The position numbers were made by a program, and so were the translations under genes. Below are positions 1-11,456 of a stretch of DNA of 64,000 nucleotides, piece after piece. Under the pieces are notes generated by a model. It ran no database searches and had not been told where the DNA came from. It worked only from the letters and a program-made list of their open reading frames with translations. Each line of letters opens with the position of its first letter. Within the stretch, counting starts at the first letter, position 1. Source of the stretch: Podaxis mareebaensis (taxonomy: Eukaryota; Basidiomycota; Agaricomycetes; Agaricales; Agaricaceae); NCBI GenBank assembly GCA_018524725.1, contig JAEUWP010000036.1, positions 1-64,000 on the forward strand. The letters are read 5' to 3'.

Positions 1-1585
1 TCCAGCTAGCCATGGCTCGCCAGCTAGCTCAGCAAGCGGAGCTGCTTCGCCGGCTTTGTTCCGGCTTTCAAGCCAACAGAAAGCCAAGCTGTACCTGAGC
101 CTAGCCAAGCTTAGCTTAGCCGAGCCGTGACAACACTAATCAGACCTGTCACGTCACACCTTTCCAAATTGGAATGCATCTGATTCATTTTATAACATCC
201 TGCTTTTTGAAGCTTTTGACCAAAGCGAAGAAAAAGGGCCTTGAGAAACTCATATCACAGCCAAAAATACCAGAGGGCGATGCAAACATCGATGGAGATG
301 AAGAGGATTGATCACCGTGAGGTAGTTGTGATGGCATTCCCACCGGCGTGATGTGACCATCCCACTGACTGTCTTTGGGCTTGATAACCAAAATTTCGAC
401 TGATTGCCAGATTACACCAGCCTCTTGCTCATAATACCCCTTTAAACTAGTTATATATATACCCGTAGAGTATTTACAACATAATACCAGCTTATTTTTG
501 TTCCATATGAGCCTTGGACTTTTTCCGAAGGCGCACATCATTTAGTTGTCCCACTGACCGTCCAATGACTGTATTGGGATACATGTCAGTGGATGTCTAG
601 ACTATCCACCTGCTACCCAATATCCAGCAGGAAAAGCGCACATTGCTAGACCCTGGGACGGGACTGTCCTGCCTTGCCAGGACCTGATGCGCTGGAGACT
701 AATTCCGACTTGACCACTGACATGCTAGCCGAAGGATTGGCGGAGGCCAGTGTCGGTTCCGTAGCACTCCGAGTGCCAGGAGGTGCCAGGCCGCTGTCTC
801 ACTGAATCAAACCCTGACTTGTTTGGTTCCGGACTTTTCTTTTCGTTTTTGATCCACCCTGAGCCATGGATCAAGGAAACGCCGGAATGTAGATCAGTCC
901 TTCCATTCCATTCATTTCGTCACGCTCGTCAATACATTGATGGACACTCAAAGTAGCCTGATATGGTTGGAAAACGACCCTTCCAATAAATATAAAATCT
1001 CGCAGTGCATTTTTCCGGAATATTCTTGGTGAAAAAGGCAGTGCAAGATATTCTATAGGGGATATTCGGAACACTTTTCTTCCTTGCTTAAGGGATAAAA
1101 ACACCTATTTCCGCGCTTGGTATCAGCATTTCCTTGTTGAGATGTTTCACGCTCCGGTTCGACTTGCATGACAGAACGACACTAAGTCAAAAGTGGGTTC
1201 GCCCGAGCGCCTTGGCAAACTAAAAAGGCGGCGATAGTCGGTGCACTTCTTCACTGCTGCCAACCTCTTGTCGTGAAGATTTGGCTACAAGGACGCGACC
1301 GCTAGCAAGGTTAGATTATTCTTGCTCTATACATAACTCATATACTTTTTTCTATTTTTGCTTTATCATCGTGTGATGACAAGTGGATAACAGCTCATTG
1401 CCAGATTTGTTCGGGCCTTGATAGCCGGAGTCATAATTCCAGTCGTTCTAGACAACATTCAACGTGTCAGGTTCTAGTTTCTCAATACAATTGTTAGCTT
1501 CTCAGCGCCACGAAGCGCCAGGGTTACTGATCGCCTTAACCCTCTTTTCATCAAGAATAAACTAAGGAAAACATACGTGTATATC
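1..1585. other. Intergenic, no gene recognised
   Basis: I see no supportable gene. The first 130 bases are built from short variants of AGCTAGCC and GCTTAGCC, a simple-sequence pattern that could be an eroded repeat end. The remaining open frames are short, lack convincing splice context and look like chance. Confidence 0.5.
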
Positions 1586-1593
1586 ATATAAAA
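1586..1593 (+). promoter_or_regulatory. TATA box of the small secreted protein gene
   Basis: TATAAAA about 85 bases upstream of the ATG at 1674, the spacing seen for several other secreted-protein genes in this window. Confidence 0.5.
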
Positions 1594-1673
1594 GAAACCT
1601 TGGATCAGTCGAGCAGACTGGGTGTGCTACAGCTGTCTATCAACAAACTCCTTACGACCCACGAAGAGCAGCC

Positions 1674-2173
1674 ATGAAGTTTGCTCTCGCTACCCTCGTT
1701 CCTGCTGCTCTTGCCCTGTCCGCAATGGGCCACCCAGTGGAGCTTGACGTGCGTCAGCAGTGCAACCTTGCTGGCAGGTGTCCTTTTTTCCCGATCCAGA
1801 CAAATGGCTTACTGCTGTTTAATTCCCTTCCACAGCCTGCATTCGTGTGATTAACAGCCAGATTCCGCCATTCTTTTCTGCATGTGAACTCGCCGGAACC
1901 TACCTGCGTGCCATCGAAGAAAGTGAATCCCAGGGCCAACAGCCGAGTAAGTCTACGTTATGAGTGAGAGATGAAGGGTGTACGTTTCTGACCACAGACC
2001 TAGGTCAATCTGATCAATTAAACTTCGTTGCAAATGGTGCGAAGTGTATTGCATTAACTACTGCTGCAGGTTTCGCTATTGTAAGTCCTCTGATATCTGA
2101 AAAAATGTGATTGTTTACACCCTTCTCTCAGCCAAACTCTTGCTTGGGCTGCCCTGGAACTCCACGCAATTAA
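1674..2173 (+). CDS. Small secreted cysteine-containing protein
   Basis: Four short exons: 1674-1777 or 1779, then 1836 or 1858 to 1946, then 1998-2080 and 2132-2173. The later joins close in phase; the first intron has two workable splice choices (donor at 1778 or 1780). The protein starts MKFALATLVPAALALSAMG, a clear signal peptide, probably followed by a Kex2-like site (ELDVRQQ). The mature part is about 90 residues with cysteines in QCNLAG, FSACELAG, AKCIAL and a C-terminal SCLGCPG, so it is a small secreted protein that could form disulphides. I do not recognise a family, and the effector-like reading is inference. The upstream TATA box and classical signal peptide argue that it is real even though no single exon is long. 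Confidence 0.7.
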
Positions 2174-3261
2174 GGTGGTGTTATGTGGTCTGAAACGGAA
2201 GGCATTCTCTGAACCGACACGTTGTATTGCTGTAGAAAGAGATAAAATGATATTGTCATCAAGAAAAAACACAAAAGGCTCTGTGAGGTAGTCTGTAGGG
2301 CATGTAGGGGCAACTCACGCAGCCAAAGAAGCCTTGTGGCTTCGATCTTTCATCACCGAAGTATTCTCCTCTCAGCTCGACATCACCATTCTTTTCCCCG
2401 ACAATCAGTCGGCCACTCGCCCTCGCTCGTGACCGCTAATTTCATGTCCGTACGAAGCATATCGACATTCGATACCATTTCATTCACTAGGTAATTGAAG
2501 AAGGAAAACTTCGTCTTATCTACTGTCGTACCAGGACATGATTGCAGACGTCTTTACCAAGACTCTCCCCTCTCCGAAGGTTAAGCGCTTCGCTCGGGAA
2601 TTCGGACTCTCCGCGAATTGAGGGGAATGCTGAAAGGGCAAATCCGCTCCGAGCACAGGTCTCCGATCCAAGATCTCGGAGAGGTCAATGTCGCGGACGT
2701 CAGTCCTTTCACCGCCCTTGTGTCCATCCCTGGGACACACTCCCTTTAAAATAGACGTCTTTTTGTCCCATGATCGTATCACGCTTTCGCATAGACATCA
2801 CCTTTTGTAGATACTTTGGTCCACATTCTGCCTTTCACGACCCTTAGAACTATAGACCTATATAACGGACACTGGCAGATAGACTCCCCCAGCCCTCGTT
2901 GTTATACGTCGAGTGACTGAGGTGAGTTAAATACTGTTTACTCTTGTTCACTATATACTCATTATGCCATAGCTATCTTGTTGTTCTTACAGTTCCAGTC
3001 TCATTGGATGGCTGCAGATTGTAACTTGTGCATAAGTGTTGTCACCTTTTCCTGATGTTCTAACCTTGGAAACGGCACTATGTGCTCAGGAAGGCCACAA
3101 ACTTAAAGCCGAAAATACATGCAGACAAGTGTATCTAAATAATGCCAAATTTATCATCTGGCATTGAGTTTCCTAATAGCAAGATAGACGAAATATGATA
3201 TTTTTATGGGGGATGGGAACAAAGAACGCAACAACGTATAAGGAGAACAATTTCCCATTAT
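2174..3261. other. Intergenic, no gene recognised
   Basis: Overlapping short frames on both strands between 2516 and 2782 share the same bases and have no splice or start support. I see nothing else. Confidence 0.4.
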
Positions 3262-4402
3262 TTAAACCCTCGTAGCATTCGTATAATCCGGGAGTTCTTC
3301 AGATGTATCCATTCCGAGGTGGCAAGGAAGTTGTGGCAAGGGTCTGACTGTGGCCGATATACGATGCGCCGCCCCTTCGCGCGAAATCTCCGACGAACCA
3401 ATACTACAATGTGATCGAAGGGGGAGGAACACTGGTGGAGCATAGTGTGAATCATCGGGACTCACAACCGAGAAGCCGCCTCCCGTATCGTCAACTTGCA
3501 GTGATATCGCGTTGTCGGGAGATAATAAGCCCAGATCATTGGCAAGAGGATGCATATTTGAGATCTCGGGTTGTGAATCAAAGCCCGAAGACCCCGAATG
3601 AGAATAAGGGTAAGCGGGAGGGATCGGTGGCAAAGAAGGAAGTGTTGGTAGTGGTCGAAGATGAGGTGGATCATGGTGAATGAGGGACGTGCGGGAATGC
3701 GCTGGCGTAGAACGAGGTCTGGAATTTGGGTGGCCTCGGCAAATGTTATCTTCTGTGTGGTGCTCATAAAGGGCATTCGCACTAGTAGATGCCGAGGGGA
3801 ATTCATATGGGAGGACAATTTGAGGCGAAAGAGACGATAGTCGGGTGGGAACGAGCTCGATGGGCTGTGGCAAGGGCGAAAGGGACGGCGATGATAATGA
3901 AGATGGCGAAGGCTGGTGCTGAGAGAATGTATATTGTGACGGTAGTGGTGAATCTTGTATCGAGTTCTCTCGCTGCAATGTATCAAAGGGCAGAGGTGTT
4001 GGTGCACCATCGGTTGAACCGTCAATGTTGAAAGGCTTCTCGAAAGCTCGTGCTGACAGCAAACGTTGTTTTCGACTCCACAGCCAGAGTGCAATGCCAA
4101 TAAGGAAAAGGAGAACGCCGGCCACGACAATAAGTGCAATATGCAGGGTTCCGAGTTTCATGTCCTTCACATTCGAGTCGTCAAGCGGACTTCCTGCTGC
4201 CGAAGAAACAAGAGTGCCCGCTTCTCCTAACCCAGCACGTTTAGGAACTGTCTTGCGATGGCTCAAGAAGAAGCGTGCCGACCCCGAAGCCAGAGGTGAG
4301 GACGCTATATGCGGGCTTGACGACCCCAGCGAGGGTATGGCATACGGGAGGAAAAGGAGAAGGCTGTCATGAAGCAGACAGAAAAAACAGTCGTAACATC
4401 AT
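3262..4402 (-). CDS. Ser/Pro-rich single-pass membrane protein, apparent frameshift near start
   Basis: The long open frame 3262-4394 encodes a basic Ser-rich stalk, one membrane helix (LHIALIVVAGVLLFLIGIAL), a basic stop-transfer segment (WSRKQR) and a long Pro/Ser-rich cytoplasmic tail of about 270 residues ending near EELPDYTNATRV. The frame has no ATG before the helix. Just upstream, ATGATG at 4402 begins a hydrophobic signal-peptide-like segment (MMLRLFF) in the neighbouring frame. The two frames meet at a run of six A at 4382-4387 (six T in the sense strand), so one base too many there would explain the break. It could be a sequencing error, a recent null allele, or an unseen upstream exon; an internal start at 4161 would leave only helix and tail. 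The layout suggests a surface sensor or adaptor, but no catalytic domain is visible. Confidence 0.6.
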
Positions 4403-5229
4403 ATGAGGGACATCCGAGATGAGACAAGACAGCCCTGCGATACGTTGTATTACTTGGTTACCCGGCCCTGCATGAGCGGACTTGAGAAGACAGTCGACCC
4501 TTCTGACCGTTTTGTCTCAGTTTCAAATCCAGCCAAGGGCTTGTGCTGATAGTTCTGTTGACGTGCGGGAGTGAATTGTTTCGTATCTTTTGCGCCAGTG
4601 TTCCAAGTTGACGAGGCTAGGGCATCTTAGTCGAGAGGAGGTTTAGTTGAAGGAGGATTTAAGTTGGACAAATGCGCGGTCTGGTCGGTTGTCTCGGCCA
4701 GCTCCAGGATATCCAAAATTAGACAACACCTTCCTGCAATAAAAGTTCCATCACCAGCTGGGAATCGAAGGTGATATTCTCTGCGCTAGGGGCACCCAAA
4801 TTGTATGCAAAGGACCGCTGAAGCTTTCTCTGGTGAGTCTTGACCAATCGTGTCATTCCGATTTTCCCGCATTTTGACGTATGCGCCACTAAACAAACGT
4901 CGGTGGATTTGTTCTCCCACAAGACACGGGCGGCTAATCATCATTTCTAACCATACGCGCATCAATCGCGATCGAAAGTCATCATGGAATTCGTGAGGCA
5001 TTCAAGTACACAGCGCTCAAAAGAAATGTGGTGAATAATAATCATGATATAGACGTTGGAACCTCGCGAAATCCAGACCCTGGTTTCGTTCTCCCTTGCT
5101 CCAGGTGAAAGGATCTAGGCGCTCCTGACTCTGTTTCTCACTTCCCTTCATCGTCTGTCTTGTCCCTATAATCCGAGGCGAGCATCGTCTCTCGACCTTC
5201 ACTCTTCAACCTTAGCTTCTTTCGACACT
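4403..5229. other. Intergenic between divergent membrane-protein genes
   Basis: Shared upstream region of the minus-strand gene ending at 4402 and the plus-strand gene starting at 5230. The ORFs here are short shadows. It probably holds both promoters, but I see no clear TATA box. Confidence 0.4.
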
Positions 5230-6063
5230 ATGCCTGCCTTTCCATCACTCCAGGATGCGCTGTCCGCTCGCAACATTGTCAAGATACCCAGTTCAAGAAA
5301 CTCCTCATCGACATGGGCGCGAAGACAATTCTCTGTTTCCGCAAATCCACAGTCGACCTCTTCACCCAACAGTAACTTCCCAGACTTGATTAACCCCCTC
5401 TCCATGACTTCACAAGCCTCACTCTTACCATCCTCTACTATAACCCCACCACCTCCCCCGCAGTCTCCCTCGAGTTCTAGCTTTAGACCATCTACCAGCT
5501 CTAGTTCATCCACCACCAGAACCTTTTCCCCAAACTTCGGCACCGCAACCTCTTTTCCCTCCTACACAAAACCCATCAGCACTTCTACACCCGGGGCCGC
5601 CAGTGGCAGCGCCACGAGCGCCAACAAAAGTCTAGACGCCAAAGCCATCGTCTTTGGCGTCATCGGCGGTGTCCTCGGACTTCTCATCCTCATCGCAATT
5701 CTCCTACGGCATCACCGCAACAAAGCCAGAAGGAGGGAAATGCACGACACATTTTGGGAGAAATGGCATTGGGGAACGTATTCGCCGTTACACGGGGATA
5801 TTGTATTTGTGAACCAGGATTTGACAACCACCGACGATGTCAATGGAAATGGGGAACAGAGTAAAAAGCCTACTACGTCCTGGTGGCAGAGATTCAAGTT
5901 TTCTGGGAGTGGCGCGGATGGTAGTGAGAAGGTAGGGAAGAAGGGTAGGAAGCAGAGGTCGGAGAAGATGTATAAAGTCAAGAGGCTTAAACCGAGCGAT
6001 AAGTTTGAGATCGACTCGGAGGCGGATTCGTCGGTCGTTGACTTGACAGCTTACACTCGTTGA
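5230..6063 (+). CDS. Ser/Thr/Pro-rich single-pass membrane protein
   Basis: Single exon, 277 residues, clean ATG and TGA. Residues 25-130 are dominated by Ser, Thr and Pro, like an O-mannosylated stalk. A membrane helix follows (AIVFGVIGGVLGLLILIAIL, about residues 138-158), then a strongly basic stop-transfer stretch (RHHRNKARRR) and a 110-residue tail with aromatic patches (FWEKWHWGTY) and two Lys/Arg-rich clusters. There is no obvious N-terminal signal peptide, so the helix may act as a signal anchor or an upstream exon may be missed. The domain order resembles fungal Mid2/WSC-type wall sensors, but no WSC domain is present. I do not assign a function. Confidence 0.7.
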   Translation: MPAFPSLQDALSARNIVKIPSSRNSSSTWARRQFSVSANPQSTSSPNSNFPDLINPLSMTSQASLLPSSTITPPPPPQSPSSSSFRPSTSSSSSTTRTFSPNFGTATSFPSYTKPISTSTPGAASGSATSANKSLDAKAIVFGVIGGVLGLLILIAILLRHHRNKARRREMHDTFWEKWHWGTYSPLHGDIVFVNQDLTTTDDVNGNGEQSKKPTTSWWQRFKFSGSGADGSEKVGKKGRKQRSEKMYKVKRLKPSDKFEIDSEADSSVVDLTAYTR

Positions 6064-6999
6064 TTAACATTCGCTTCGGACGTTTGTTTATTCCCTACGC
6101 TCTTTGTTTCCGTCAGCTATGACTCTTTCTACAGCATATATTTATTGTCCAGTCGTTTATACCCGTATTCCTTGCCTAACGTAGCATCCCCCGTCGTGAT
6201 GATGGCCATGTCCAAAGAACTAAATCCTTCTGGTATTACTCGGGCGTCGAGCGTTCATTCGCTTCTCTGCCGATTCATCTCCTTTATGCCACAGAAATGC
6301 ACAGCAACCGACCCTACTGCAACGCCTGCACCTCGAGGCTTCAAGACGCCCAAGATGGGGCGTGGTGTGGCTGCGTGGAGATATGCGTATGCCGTCAACT
6401 ATGCCCCTAGATAGGCATTTCATTACCCCTTAAGGCGGAGCGCCCACAATGTCCTTGGCAACTGAATGGTTACCAAATCCTGGCTCCTCTGGGACGTTCG
6501 GCCCCGATAAAACCTCCCCCTTGTGTTCGGACCGAAATGGCATACAGCCATATTACGAATTCTTGATACCCATACAACGGACTATTTGGATTGGCGGCCG
6601 CCGGTGTCAACAGCTGGCACTTCCTGCTTCCTGTCGTAGAACGGGGAACCGGGACGGACATGTCGGCAGAACGACCAGCGCATCCAATCATTGTGTGATA
6701 TTTGAACGCCATCTAGATCGGGCAGCCCCCGACAAAGAGAGGGTTTTCAAACATCCAGAATGCCTAACCTTCAAATAAGAAAGATAGGAGGATGATGAAC
6801 GATACCACAAAACTATACAGAGAAATTTTAATATACATCTGTCGAGTAGACGAGAGGAGAAAAGGAAAATGCTAATCCAAACGATACAGTTCATTGCATT
6901 GCTCATTGCTCATTGCTTGCTTCGTGCTTCGTGCTTCGTCATGAATCATGAAATCAAAGAAAAACCAAAAATGAAAAAACGACCATCCCCGAATCTCAA
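6064..6999. other. Intergenic, short tandem repeats near 6892-6940
   Basis: Downstream region of two convergent genes. No gene is supported. At 6892-6940 there are tandem CATTGCT units followed by three GTGCTTC-like units, a small microsatellite. Confidence 0.4.
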
Positions 7000-9362
7000 T
7001 CAAATCCTCAACTCCCTAAACCCACGCACATCAACTCTCCCCGTCCCATTCCTCCTCCACTCCTCTTCCTCCCCCTTCCCTTCCCCATTCACTTCCTTCC
7101 CCCCACCGGCACCACCCCGACGATCATAAGGCCCCGCCATCCTCCTAACCTTGGGCAACCCCAAAGCCTTCCTCTGCCTTCTCGTCAACCTTCTCCCCTC
7201 CCCGCCCTCGCCACTAACAGCAGCCGCAGCAGCAACACCCAACGCAGCCTCCCGCCTCTGCCTCCTCGTCACAGCCGCCTTCCCCGGTAACCCCGGCAAC
7301 TGAGATTTCACCGGAATCCTTAACGGCTGTACAGGTGCAACTGGAGTTGTCGGTGAGTCTTGTGAAGGAGACTGAGATTGAGATTGCGCATGGATCTGGT
7401 GAGATGAAGAGGAAGGGGAGTTGGATATAGATGTTGTTGGTGTACCCGCTTCTTCTTCTCCTTCTTCGGGTGCCTTGGTACTTGCGAGACTTGGTTCGAG
7501 GGAAGATGAAGAAGCCGAATCTGATTCATAATCTTCCTCTCGTTCGTTATCATCTTCATCTCCATCACCAGAGGTCGCGGCAGCGGCGACCGATTCGGCG
7601 CCTAGAGTCCTCGCGACCTCACGTTCCTCAATCTCACGTTCCGCCGTCCCATCTCTTTCGACTTCATCTTCTCCGTCAATCCCATTAGCTGTGGACATAG
7701 TCACATCCCGGTTTTCCTGTGAATTCATCTCCTCATCAACAGCTCCACCCCTCTCAGGCCCACAAAGTCGTGACCGTACCCTTCCAGTGGTCGAATGTGT
7801 ATCTTCAAGTTCGCTCTCATCAAATGTACGTTTCGGACTCCGGTTCGCGCGGTGTGGTGGTGAACCGGTTGGGTCGTGGGATTCAGTGAGATGTGGTGCG
7901 GCGGTATGTGTTGGTGGTTGTGCGTGGGGGAGGGCTTGGTTGTATACAGATGCAGCTGTGGTAGTTGCGGAAGTAGATGTAGATGTGGTGGAGGGTGGGG
8001 TAGACATGGGTGTGGATTGAGTAGAGGTGGAGGGGGTATTGGATAATGTTGTGGTGGATGAGACAGATGTCGTAGATGCGTGAGACGTAGGCGGTGTAGA
8101 CACATTGGAAGGTGCAGCTGAATGAGATCTCGAAGGTGGTAATCGAAGCTTCAATCCCGTTCGTTGGGGCGTTGATCGGTTACCAGTGTTCTGGTTCTCT
8201 GATTCGGAGATGTTGGCTGAAGAGGAGTTGTTACTGTTGAGTGTGAGCTTGAGTTTGATTTTGAGTTTCTCGGGTTCTACTCCACGTTCTTGTTCTTGTT
8301 CTTGTTCTTGTTCCTCATCTGTTTCTGTGTCCTCTATATCTGCTTTTTGTTTGCCCTTCCCGGCGCTTAGAGCCGGACCATGTTTCTGCTTCACTCGAGC
8401 TTTTTCGCGTTTTCGTTCCTTCCGCTCACGTTCACGTTCTTTTTCAGCTCTCTTGCGCTCCTTTGCAGGTTTGTACTCTTCGGCTACGGGTGAGGGTACA
8501 GTATCTCCTGTGGGTGCAGGGCGCTCTTTGACTTTGGGCAGACCAACGTGGGGGCCCTTAAGGTTCCGGATGGAGGAAAAGTGCTCCCAGTCATGGTAGC
8601 TAGTGTAATGAATAATGAACAGAGAAAGGAAAAGGCCAATATGAAAACGGACGTACGCGACATATATGGTGGAATCGTTGGCGTCTTCTTCCCCTTGATG
8701 ATCTTCCTTATCCGGTAATGACGGGGAAGGAGACTCGGAAGTGGGCGAAGATGAAGTTGCAAACGCCTGCCACTCAATCACATATACAAGTCCGGGCTGG
8801 ACCACCTTGACATTCCTATGGGCCATGTGTGCAAATGCCGAGAGTTCCATGTGCCCGCCGTAGGTAGCTATGGGAACAAAATAAGCAACTCTGAGTAGAA
8901 ATTCTAATTTGGCGCGAATGTTGGGTGTGGCACATACCGTTTTCCCTCATACATCGTAGATGGGTGTCGATGCCCCTCTCGTCTTCGACAAAGGGTTCAT
9001 ATCGGGCCTTGTGTTTCTGTATCCAATCACAGATGTCCTGGCGGAGCTGAGCATGTTTAGAGTCTGTGCCATAGAGCTGATCTGAGAGTGCGCGGAAGAG
9101 GCAGTTACCGTCCCCGAGGGTGGGTGCAGCGTAGAGACCAAGCTGGCGAAGCTGCTCGTCAAGCTGCTGAGATGTTTGTGCGGGGTCGCTGAGGGAGAGC
9201 AACTGTGGCACGTGAGGATGGAACAGTGAAGAGGGAGAGGAATACCCACTCTACCGCGGGACGATCGAGTGGTGCGCGATTTTACTGGAGAAAGTTAGTA
9301 GAGGAGAGATAGAATGGAGAGGACTTACACTGTGGATTGTGTTTCCGTCTGGTGTGTCCCAT
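7000..9362 (-). CDS. OTU-domain cysteine protease (deubiquitinase, OTUD3-like)
   Basis: Five exons (minus strand: 9329-9362, 9250-9284, 8938-9202, 8657-8867, 7000-8599) close in phase to 714 residues. The N-terminus MGHTRRKHNPQ is basic. The OTU core has the catalytic motif TLGDGNCLFRALSDQLYG (Asp54, Cys57), the strand motif ATYGGHMELSAFAHMAH across the third intron, and the catalytic His in YHDWEHFSSIR (His188). This is the order seen in OTUD3 and fungal OTU proteases, which remove ubiquitin from substrates. The remaining 500 residues are low-complexity: a Lys/Arg/Glu-rich helical stretch, an EQEQEQ repeat from a TTCTTG hexanucleotide run near 8286-8313, long Ser/Thr/Pro tracts, an acidic stretch, and a conserved-looking basic C-terminus with RRQRREAALG and TRRQRKALGLPKVRR. 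It is transcribed divergently from the gene at 9491, with 128 bases between the start codons. Confidence 0.9.
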
Positions 9363-9490
9363 TTGGCGGTGAGTAGCCTCTAGAGATTCAATCTGCCTCC
9401 CATCCTGCATTATGTAATCATCCGGTGCAGTCCATATGCGTCCATCAAGCGTCTGGCATCACCTGTCCTCGCCTCGTCTCCCAACAAACC

Positions 9491-10602
9491 ATGATCATCG
9501 ACTCAAAGGTTCTCATGTATCCTCCACCTCCTCCCTACTCTTCTTCCTCCGCCCCTCCCCCCTTTCACCCCAACCGCCCACCCCCTACTTTCTCTTCCCT
9601 CCCTCAACACATCCTCCTTCACATTGTCTATTCCACATTCCCCCAGACCCCCTCAATTGACCATGGAAAAATTGAACGCCAACGAAAAACTCTTCTATGG
9701 ATTGTAAACTCTCTACGCCTTGTCAATCGCTCACTCTACATTGGTACGTCTCCCAGACCCCGTATGATTCCCTCTCTAACAGCTCCACAGCATGCATGCA
9801 CGTCCTTCGATCGACCTATCTCCCCGCATACCAATCCCTCATCCGCCAACCATACACCTCAGACCCCTTCCCAACCACCACAGCCAACGCCCGCTCCCCC
9901 ACCTACACCCCCGCCTCCGAGTCCACAAAACCCGCTCCAATCCAAAGTCTCCAACGCGAAACGGCCGTCCTCGACCGTTTCATAGCGCTCAAAGTCCGCG
10001 AAGACGTATTCGCCGATGACTCAGAGCTCCATCTCGAGCGTGAGGACATGTTCAAGGACCTATTCGACCATGCGCAGCCAAAAGCCAGATTAGAGGACCT
10101 GGTGAGAAAATATGGACTGCGCGAAGGGGTTATCACCGTACCAGGTGCTGCGCGGCCGAACGGCAGTGTTGCGAGGGAGGGGAGTGTGACTTCTGGTAAT
10201 TCCAAGCCGTCGCCTTCGCAGTCGACGTCAAGCTTGACTACACCACCTTTGTCGCCAGTTCCTGGGTCTTCATCACCGTCGCAGCCACGCTCTAGCGCAT
10301 CGCGGTTCTTTGGTATCTTCTCCAAGTCGAGTAAACCCAAGTTGGGTTCGACAATACCCACGCCATATCCTGCGCCAAGCGCACCGCCTCAAGTGGAGAT
10401 CACGCCTATTCCGTTCTCCAAGATTTCGGTTTCTTTGGCTCCGAGGACGATTGGTCTTGTGGTTGGATCAGGCGTCAATAAGCGCACCTTGGTCCAAGTC
10501 CAGAGATGCGGCAGGGACGAGAAATTGGAGACGGGCGCCAGGCTGCTCGTTAATGAGCTGAAGGACTATTTGCTTGCTGAGGCTCATGAACCACGAAACT
10601 AA
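9491..10602 (+). CDS. Conserved fungal protein with F-box-like N-terminus
   Basis: Two exons (9491-9743, 9791-10602) give 354 residues. After a Pro-rich leader the segment FSSLPQHILLHIVYSTF resembles the start of an F-box (LPxxIL), followed by a conserved helical block running across the intron (RKTLLWIVNSLRLVNRSLY, then ACMHVLRSTYLPAYQSLI). A charged segment (REDVFADDSELHLERED) precedes a Ser/Pro-rich linker and a conserved C-terminal block (VGSGVNKRTLVQVQRCGRDE). The F-box reading is tentative because only the first helix is recognisable. The 3' half is duplicated at 13,219-13,749. The ATG at 9491 is preferred because upstream in-frame codons lack an ATG. Confidence 0.8.
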
Positions 10603-11385
10603 ATTTACTGTCTTTTCCTTTTACCTTCGAACCCTTTCAAGATACTTTCGCGTTCATCTAATTCGTGTATGTATAGACTGTACTTATCTTATCTAGAGTG
10701 CAATGCCAGTCCGATAAGCTCTTATAGTTCTGCATCAATTCAGAAGTCTTCATATGAACGTCGAGATAATACATGGTGAAATAGTCTCTATGGCTTTAAT
10801 CAGTCAATAAACTCGACTATGATTTTATATCAGTGTTACCAACCATCCCTCGGATTGCCTATTAAGTGAAAGACCCCCGGCTAACGACCATGACTTTCAC
10901 ACCAACTTATACAAGGACCGCTTCATATTTACGCTCAAGGGATCATGGCACCCACAATCATAACTTGCAATTGCAATTCAATCTGGTGATAGATCAAATC
11001 AATAAGTCTCGCGACGTTAAGGAGCATCATGTTCGTTGCCTCGAAACCTTCCTGACCAATGTTTTGGTCTTTCTAAAGAAATTTCAGAGAAATGAACAAT
11101 GTAGTCAATGGTTTGCAGAATACAGTTGAGTAAGCCTGTTGCATTTGAGCGGAACCAAGTCCTCTAAATGGTCTCATTGGGACAACATATCCCAGAGGCG
11201 GGCGGTAGTATTATTAGGCCTGGATTGCAACAGACATCACTCAGGCACGAACACCAGCATCTCAGTATCTACTTAACTTGGATCAGAGTGTTACCAGGTC
11301 ACTATATTTGGTGTCATGGAGCCACAGCGCTCTTTCTCGAACCATTTTTTTGTAGCAATCGACATTGGTTTATGTTTTAATTAGC
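10603..11385. other. Noncoding part of unit A
   Basis: AT-rich spacer between the 9491 gene and membrane gene A. The matching part of unit B (about 13,750-14,547) aligns by eye with many small indels. Short ORFs differ between the copies, so they are unlikely to be coding. Confidence 0.45.
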
Positions 11386-11392
11386 ATATAAG
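11386..11392 (+). promoter_or_regulatory. TATA box of membrane gene A
   Basis: CATATAAG, conserved as CATATATAG at 14,548 in unit B, at a similar distance from the signal-peptide exon in both copies. Confidence 0.45.
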
Positions 11393-11456
11393 ACTTGCAG
11401 CAAGGAGATGGAGTGGTGATAACCCCACCCAACGCTTTATTGGAATCTCCATCCGC

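Noticed and set aside
3411..4372. Plus-strand and second minus-strand ORFs of up to 225 codons inside the 3262-4402 gene
   Set aside because: They overlap the membrane-protein frame, have biased shadow compositions and no start or domain support.
7431..8599. Plus-strand ORFs of 85-137 codons within the OTU gene
   Set aside because: Antisense shadows of the low-complexity Ser/Thr and Lys/Glu tracts.
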